Positions 54,965-58,264 of a stretch of DNA of 58,264 nt are shown here, piece after piece. How positions within the stretch are numbered: the stretch's first letter is position 1; every line of letters starts with the position of its first letter. The translations under genes were made by a program, and so were the position numbers. The stretch is from Opitutaceae bacterium (lineage in GTDB: Bacteria; Verrucomicrobiota; Verrucomicrobiia; Opitutales; Opitutaceae): contig JAEUGY010000031.1 of NCBI GenBank assembly GCA_016794625.1, positions 1 through 58,264 on the forward strand. Reading direction: 5' to 3'. Under the pieces are notes generated by a model. It did no database searches, was not told the origin of the DNA, and saw only the letters and a list, made by a program, of their open reading frames with translations.

Positions 54965-57067
54965 TTATTCGCGATCGAGGCTCTTCGGTTCGGTCTCGAG
55001 TTCGTGGCAGGCGCGGAGGAAGGAGGCTGCACTCCAGGCCTGGAAGGCCTTGCCCATGGGTCGGCCGGTCTGGCCGTGCGCCCATTCATTGAACTCCCAC
55101 TCCTGGTCGCGCCCGAGCTTGTTGAGCTCGGCGAGACGGACGAGTTCGCGGCAGGCGACTTCATGGAACCCGAGCCGGTGGATGAATCGCACCCACAGGC
55201 CGCCGATGAAGGGCCAGATGCCGCCGTTGTGGTAGTGGTGTGGGAGGTTGAGCAGGTTGACGGTGTAATACGCGCGCCAGTCGGGATCGCCGGCTTGCAC
55301 CACGGGATAGAGATTGGCGACCGGCCAGGGCTGGTTGACGCCCACCCCCCACATGAAGCGGAACGCCGTGCGCGCGCGGTCCACGTCGAGCACGTTCATG
55401 AGGAAAGCGAGGATGTTGCCGTAGGGATCGCAGCGCCAGTTGAAGGCAAACGGCGTGATCTCCGCCAGCAGGTATTGAGCGTCGCCGAGTCCGGACTGAC
55501 GCTCGGCGAATCGATTCCGGCTCGGCGTGTGCACGTCCGGGGTCGTCGTCGGCCAGAAAACGTCGAGAATGCGGCTGCGGATCTTTTGTGACCAGCGAAG
55601 GTAGTCGGCGGCGCGGTCAAACCGGCCCATCAGTTCGAGGATTCGACCGTAGCAGACGTTGGCCCGGAACCAAAGCACCTCGTCATAGAGGACATTGTAG
55701 CTCCGTCCAAAAAGATCGGTCCAGTCACCCGCCTCCGGAATTTCCAGGAGGCCGTCGTTGTTGGAATCCTGGGCGCTCAGCCAGTTCATGATCGTCTGAA
55801 GCCGGTCGGCGTGCCGATAGAGCAGGGACAAATCGCCGGTGTGGTGCGTGAAATTGTAGAGGGCGATGATGACCCAGAGGCCGCTGTCGATGGAGGCTAT
55901 GTTGCCGACGCCGGAATAGTCGGGTTCTCCGTCATCGAGACGGACATTGGCGGGGATTTGGCCATTGGGAGTGGCGGCGTTGAGCAACGTCTCAAGCGTC
56001 GCCACCTGGGCGGCGCGCACATCTTCGTCGTCGACGTGCAGAGTGTTCCAAACGGTGATGGCACCGTCGCGGGCCCAGACGCTGCGGTAGTTGGCATCGG
56101 TGCCGGTGACTGTGTTGTCGGAGAGCGAGCAGGCGGAGAAGCCGCGCGGCGTGATGTTTTTTTTGAGTGCGATGAGGGCCTTTTCGTAGGCGGTGGCAAG
56201 AAACGACTTCTCCCTTTCCGAGAGTGATCCGAGCTTGGTGCCGGTGAAGAGCATCCGAAAGCCCGGTTCCATATCCATCGGCTTGAGACGCGTCCCCTCC
56301 TTGGTGGGAAGAACGCGAACAACACCATAGTGGCAGAGGCCGTCGAGCACGCCGTCGGCGAGAATCTGGCGAGAACTGTAGGTTGGTACATCGACCGTGG
56401 CCTCGTAGAGTTCAGGCAGGGCATTCTCGACTATGATGCCTCGAACGCCGGGAAGTCGGAACATGGAGGCGTCGTTGCCCGTATCGCCGGCCACCAGCAC
56501 GGTGTCGAGCGGCACACCCAGTCGTAAGCACAGCCATGATAGCGCTCCGCTTTTGGTGGCATTGTGTGGCAGGACGTCGAGATCGCGGGAGCTGGAATAC
56601 ACCAGCTTCACCTTCAACCCGGAGTTATCGAGCCTTCGTTTCAACTCTCGGATCGAGCCCGGTGTGGCCCGCTCAAGAAACCAACTGGACTTGAACTCGT
56701 GTTGGAACTCGGCCGGCTGGGGTCGGGCCCCGGGAAAAGTCGCCACAAGCTGCTCCACTGCCGCGCGATTCCACCCTTCGGCAAGATGGGCGCGCAACTC
56801 GTCGATCATCCGGCCGGCCTTGACGTCGAACACCTGGGTGCCCACTCCACCGATGTAAAAGTCCGCAGCGGGAAGGGTGCCATTGTCCACGAAGCGCCTC
56901 AGGTCGTGGACCAGTCGACCGCTGTTGTAGACCAGCAAAGGACGTGCCTCGGGGGAAAGATCGGTCCATGCGGTCATGAATCGATGGGTTGCCTCGGGGT
57001 TGCCGAGAAGAGTGCCGTCGAGATCGGTACTGAAGAGCCGGACTGGCGCTGGAGGTGGGGAGTGCAT
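54965..57067 (-). CDS. Fusion of sucrose-phosphate-phosphatase-like HAD and GH100/invertase-like domains
   Basis: A 700-residue two-domain protein. Residues about 1-255 are an HAD-IIB phosphatase of the sucrose-6-phosphate phosphatase group: nucleophile motif FSTDLDGTLLG with Asp15 and Asp17, NSGR in motif II, and GDTGND in motif IV. Residues about 290-690 are an (alpha/alpha)6-barrel glycosidase of the neutral invertase/debranching type (SVWARDGAI, GEPDYSGVGNIASIDSGLW, EIPEAGDWTDLFGR, NLPHHYHNGGIWPFIGG). On the same strand lie an MscS gene and a sucrose/mannosylfructose-phosphate synthase-like glycosyltransferase, so a role in making and recycling a compatible solute is inferred. Confidence 0.88.
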   Translation of the reverse strand: MHSPPPAPVRLFSTDLDGTLLGNPEATHRFMTAWTDLSPEARPLLVYNSGRLVHDLRRFVDNGTLPAADFYIGGVGTQVFDVKAGRMIDELRAHLAEGWNRAAVEQLVATFPGARPQPAEFQHEFKSSWFLERATPGSIRELKRRLDNSGLKVKLVYSSSRDLDVLPHNATKSGALSWLCLRLGVPLDTVLVAGDTGNDASMFRLPGVRGIIVENALPELYEATVDVPTYSSRQILADGVLDGLCHYGVVRVLPTKEGTRLKPMDMEPGFRMLFTGTKLGSLSEREKSFLATAYEKALIALKKNITPRGFSACSLSDNTVTGTDANYRSVWARDGAITVWNTLHVDDEDVRAAQVATLETLLNAATPNGQIPANVRLDDGEPDYSGVGNIASIDSGLWVIIALYNFTHHTGDLSLLYRHADRLQTIMNWLSAQDSNNDGLLEIPEAGDWTDLFGRSYNVLYDEVLWFRANVCYGRILELMGRFDRAADYLRWSQKIRSRILDVFWPTTTPDVHTPSRNRFAERQSGLGDAQYLLAEITPFAFNWRCDPYGNILAFLMNVLDVDRARTAFRFMWGVGVNQPWPVANLYPVVQAGDPDWRAYYTVNLLNLPHHYHNGGIWPFIGGLWVRFIHRLGFHEVACRELVRLAELNKLGRDQEWEFNEWAHGQTGRPMGKAFQAWSAASFLRACHELETEPKSLDRE

Positions 57068-57096
57068 ACCGGTGTGGATCAGGTTAGGTTGACGGA

Positions 57097-57666
57097 TCAG
57101 GATCCCGCTTGGTCCTGCATAGGCTTGCCCTGCCTCAGTTGGTGGTCGAGACCGATGGTGACAGCCCCGACCCGGCGCTTGAAGGATCGTTGGAAGAACG
57201 TGTTATTGGGCACGAGGACCGTTTCTTCCGGGCTGACTTCCAGGGTCGTAAAGATCAAACTGAGGTCGATCACTTTGCCTTTCACGCCCTCCCCTCCAGT
57301 GAGCTCCACCTCGTCTCCGACCGAGAACGGTTTGAAGAGGACGAGTACAAAGGCGCAGAGAAAGTTGCTCAACACGCTCCACACCGCCACGAAGCCGATG
57401 GCAACGAGCCCCAACACGGTTCCGAGTAGAGCGATGATGGTGCCGAGCTGGAAGCCCCACAGGCTCAAGATCAGTGCGCTTCCCACCACCAGGATTGCGT
57501 AACGAAGCATCAGCCGAACAGGTGCGAACGCCAGCCGGGGCAGGCCAGCCCACTGGGCGAAGCGCAGGATCTTGCCGCGCAGCCCAAAGAACAGGATCAA
57601 TGCGATCCCGCCGATGACGATACTCTCGATCAGCCGGATCAGGGTTTCCTTGTCGAAATAGTCCAT
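57097..57666 (-). CDS. mscS: Small mechanosensitive channel, MscS family
   Basis: A 189-residue protein, about the minimal MscS size. Hydrophobic helices are near residues 13-28, 52-68 and 75-105, the last being the pore-lining helix rich in Gly and Ala (LLGTVLGLVAIGFVAVWSVLSNFL). It is followed by the beta domain FKPFSVGDEVELTG and the VPNNTFF segment. It lies 29 bp upstream of the phosphatase-glycosidase fusion and downstream of the glycosyltransferase on the same strand. Release of solute on hypo-osmotic shock fits the neighbourhood. Confidence 0.9.
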   Translation of the reverse strand: MDYFDKETLIRLIESIVIGGIALILFFGLRGKILRFAQWAGLPRLAFAPVRLMLRYAILVVGSALILSLWGFQLGTIIALLGTVLGLVAIGFVAVWSVLSNFLCAFVLVLFKPFSVGDEVELTGGEGVKGKVIDLSLIFTTLEVSPEETVLVPNNTFFQRSFKRRVGAVTIGLDHQLRQGKPMQDQAGS

Positions 57667-57861
57667 TGGATGAAAAGTGAGAAAATTGGGTTGCTTACTC
57701 GCAAAGACTGCAGCCGCAGGAGACTGCGGAACACCACCGGGCCGAGACCCGGACGCTTGGCTTGCCCATGTTGGTGCTGAGCGACCCGCTTCGATGGTGA
57801 GGCACCTCGGCTCTCTGAGATTTCTATCAGCGTTCGGTGCGGTCGAGCGGCCGAAGTTCGG

Positions 57862-58264
57862 TCAATCGCCGTCGTTCCAGGGCTCGTCCCATTCCGTGTC
57901 GGTAAAGGCGAGGGCGGTGGTGCGCTCTTCGATCAGGCTGGTGAGTTGCTGGGCGATCCCGGTCCACGTAAAGAGACTGCGGGCCTTATGGGCGCCCATG
58001 CGTCCGAGACGGCTGGAGAGACGCGGGTGCCGAAGAATTTTCACGATGGAGATCCCGAGGTCCTCCTTGTCGAGTGAGTCGGCGTACAGTGCGTGGCGTC
58101 CGAAGGTGACGGCGCGGAACAGACCTCCGTGGGTGGTGATGACCGTCGGCGTGCCGCAGGCCATGGCCTCGATGGCGGTCATGCCGAACGGCTCATAGCG
58201 GCTGCTCAGAACGAACACATCGGCCGCCCGATAGTGGTCGGCGAGGTCGTTGTCCGCGACGAAG
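57862..58264 (-). CDS. Sucrose/mannosylfructose-phosphate synthase-like glycosyltransferase, C-terminal part
   Basis: About 133 C-terminal residues of a GT4-type retaining glycosyltransferase; the start lies beyond the window edge. The nucleotide-sugar-binding E-x7-E motif is visible in SSRYEPFGMTAIEAMACGTP, followed by GGLFRAVTFGRHALYAD. KARSLFTWTGIAQQL near the C-terminus closely recalls sucrose-phosphate synthase and mannosylfructose-phosphate synthase (MfpsA) sequences known to me. It is upstream of MscS and of a cognate-type phosphatase fused to a glycosidase. Confidence 0.85.
   Translation of the reverse strand, partial: FVADNDLADHYRAADVFVLSSRYEPFGMTAIEAMACGTPTVITTHGGLFRAVTFGRHALYADSLDKEDLGISIVKILRHPRLSSRLGRMGAHKARSLFTWTGIAQQLTSLIEERTTALAFTDTEWDEPWNDGD

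Overview
ORGANISM. The window looks like a chromosome segment of a GC-rich, Gram-negative, polysaccharide-degrading bacterium, most likely an Opitutaceae-type Verrucomicrobiota. The inference rests on two large TonB-dependent receptors with the Opitutus-style N-terminal 'dTGY-a..-vSGsRLN' plug signature, a PadR + duplicated orphan permease pair, Gfo/Idh/MocA, PfkB and GH42-like genes, and REP-like GTAGGGC repeats. Taxonomy is inferred from protein style only; there is no rRNA or marker gene.

LAYOUT. (1) 1-7531 is an accessory/defence island. A complete ISL3-type IS has cut the 3' part of hsdM, leaving an intact hsdR. Then come the relic of a second hsdR, a possible small membrane ORF, and the uncharacterised DUF5131 (phage Gp37/Gp68) + TcmP pair. 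(2) 7691-10433 is a copper module: a His-rich P1B ATPase behind an ECF sigma factor with a C-terminal Cys cluster (CorE-like). (3) 10542-13427 holds a LysR regulator and, divergent from it, the most interesting locus: two tandem Y-like RNAs followed by a Ro60 (TROVE) gene. (4) 13480-22397 is a carbohydrate locus: TonB receptor, AraC activator, and a three-gene operon of glycoside hydrolase-like protein, MFS transporter and FAD oxidoreductase. (5) 22746-36524 is mixed: two alpha/beta hydrolases, an ArsR/SRPBCC pair with a palindromic operator, an orphan peptide-type binding lipoprotein, a DUF3127 protein with an SSB-like tail, REP-like repeats, an SSS symporter, PadR/ADOP, a secreted protein and a cupin. 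(6) 36549-53513 is a large sugar-utilisation region: two GH42-type genes, a TPR + sugar-binding protein pair, DeoR, a dehydrogenase, a PfkB kinase, a frameshifted LacI gene, a second TonB receptor, and a MalF/MalG/MalK-type ABC transporter. (7) 53721-58264 has a multi-spanning His-rich membrane protein and a minus-strand osmolyte-type cluster: a sucrose/mannosylfructose-phosphate synthase-like glycosyltransferase (partial), an MscS channel, and a phosphatase-glycosidase fusion.

MAIN DISCOVERY. Upstream of the Ro60 gene two RNAs can be folded by eye into the same architecture: an outer helix closing in GGG/CCC, an asymmetric 7/9-nt internal loop (YAGTGAG opposite ...TTCT), a 7-bp inner helix, then TTACTTC. 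The helix sequences differ between the copies while pairing is kept. The downstream copy carries a circularly permuted tRNA mimic: T arm, then an acceptor-like stem closed by UUCG, then a D arm. The upstream copy lacks that module. The system is best read as a bacterial Ro60 RNP with two paralogous Y RNAs, one with a tRNA-like effector domain and one without.
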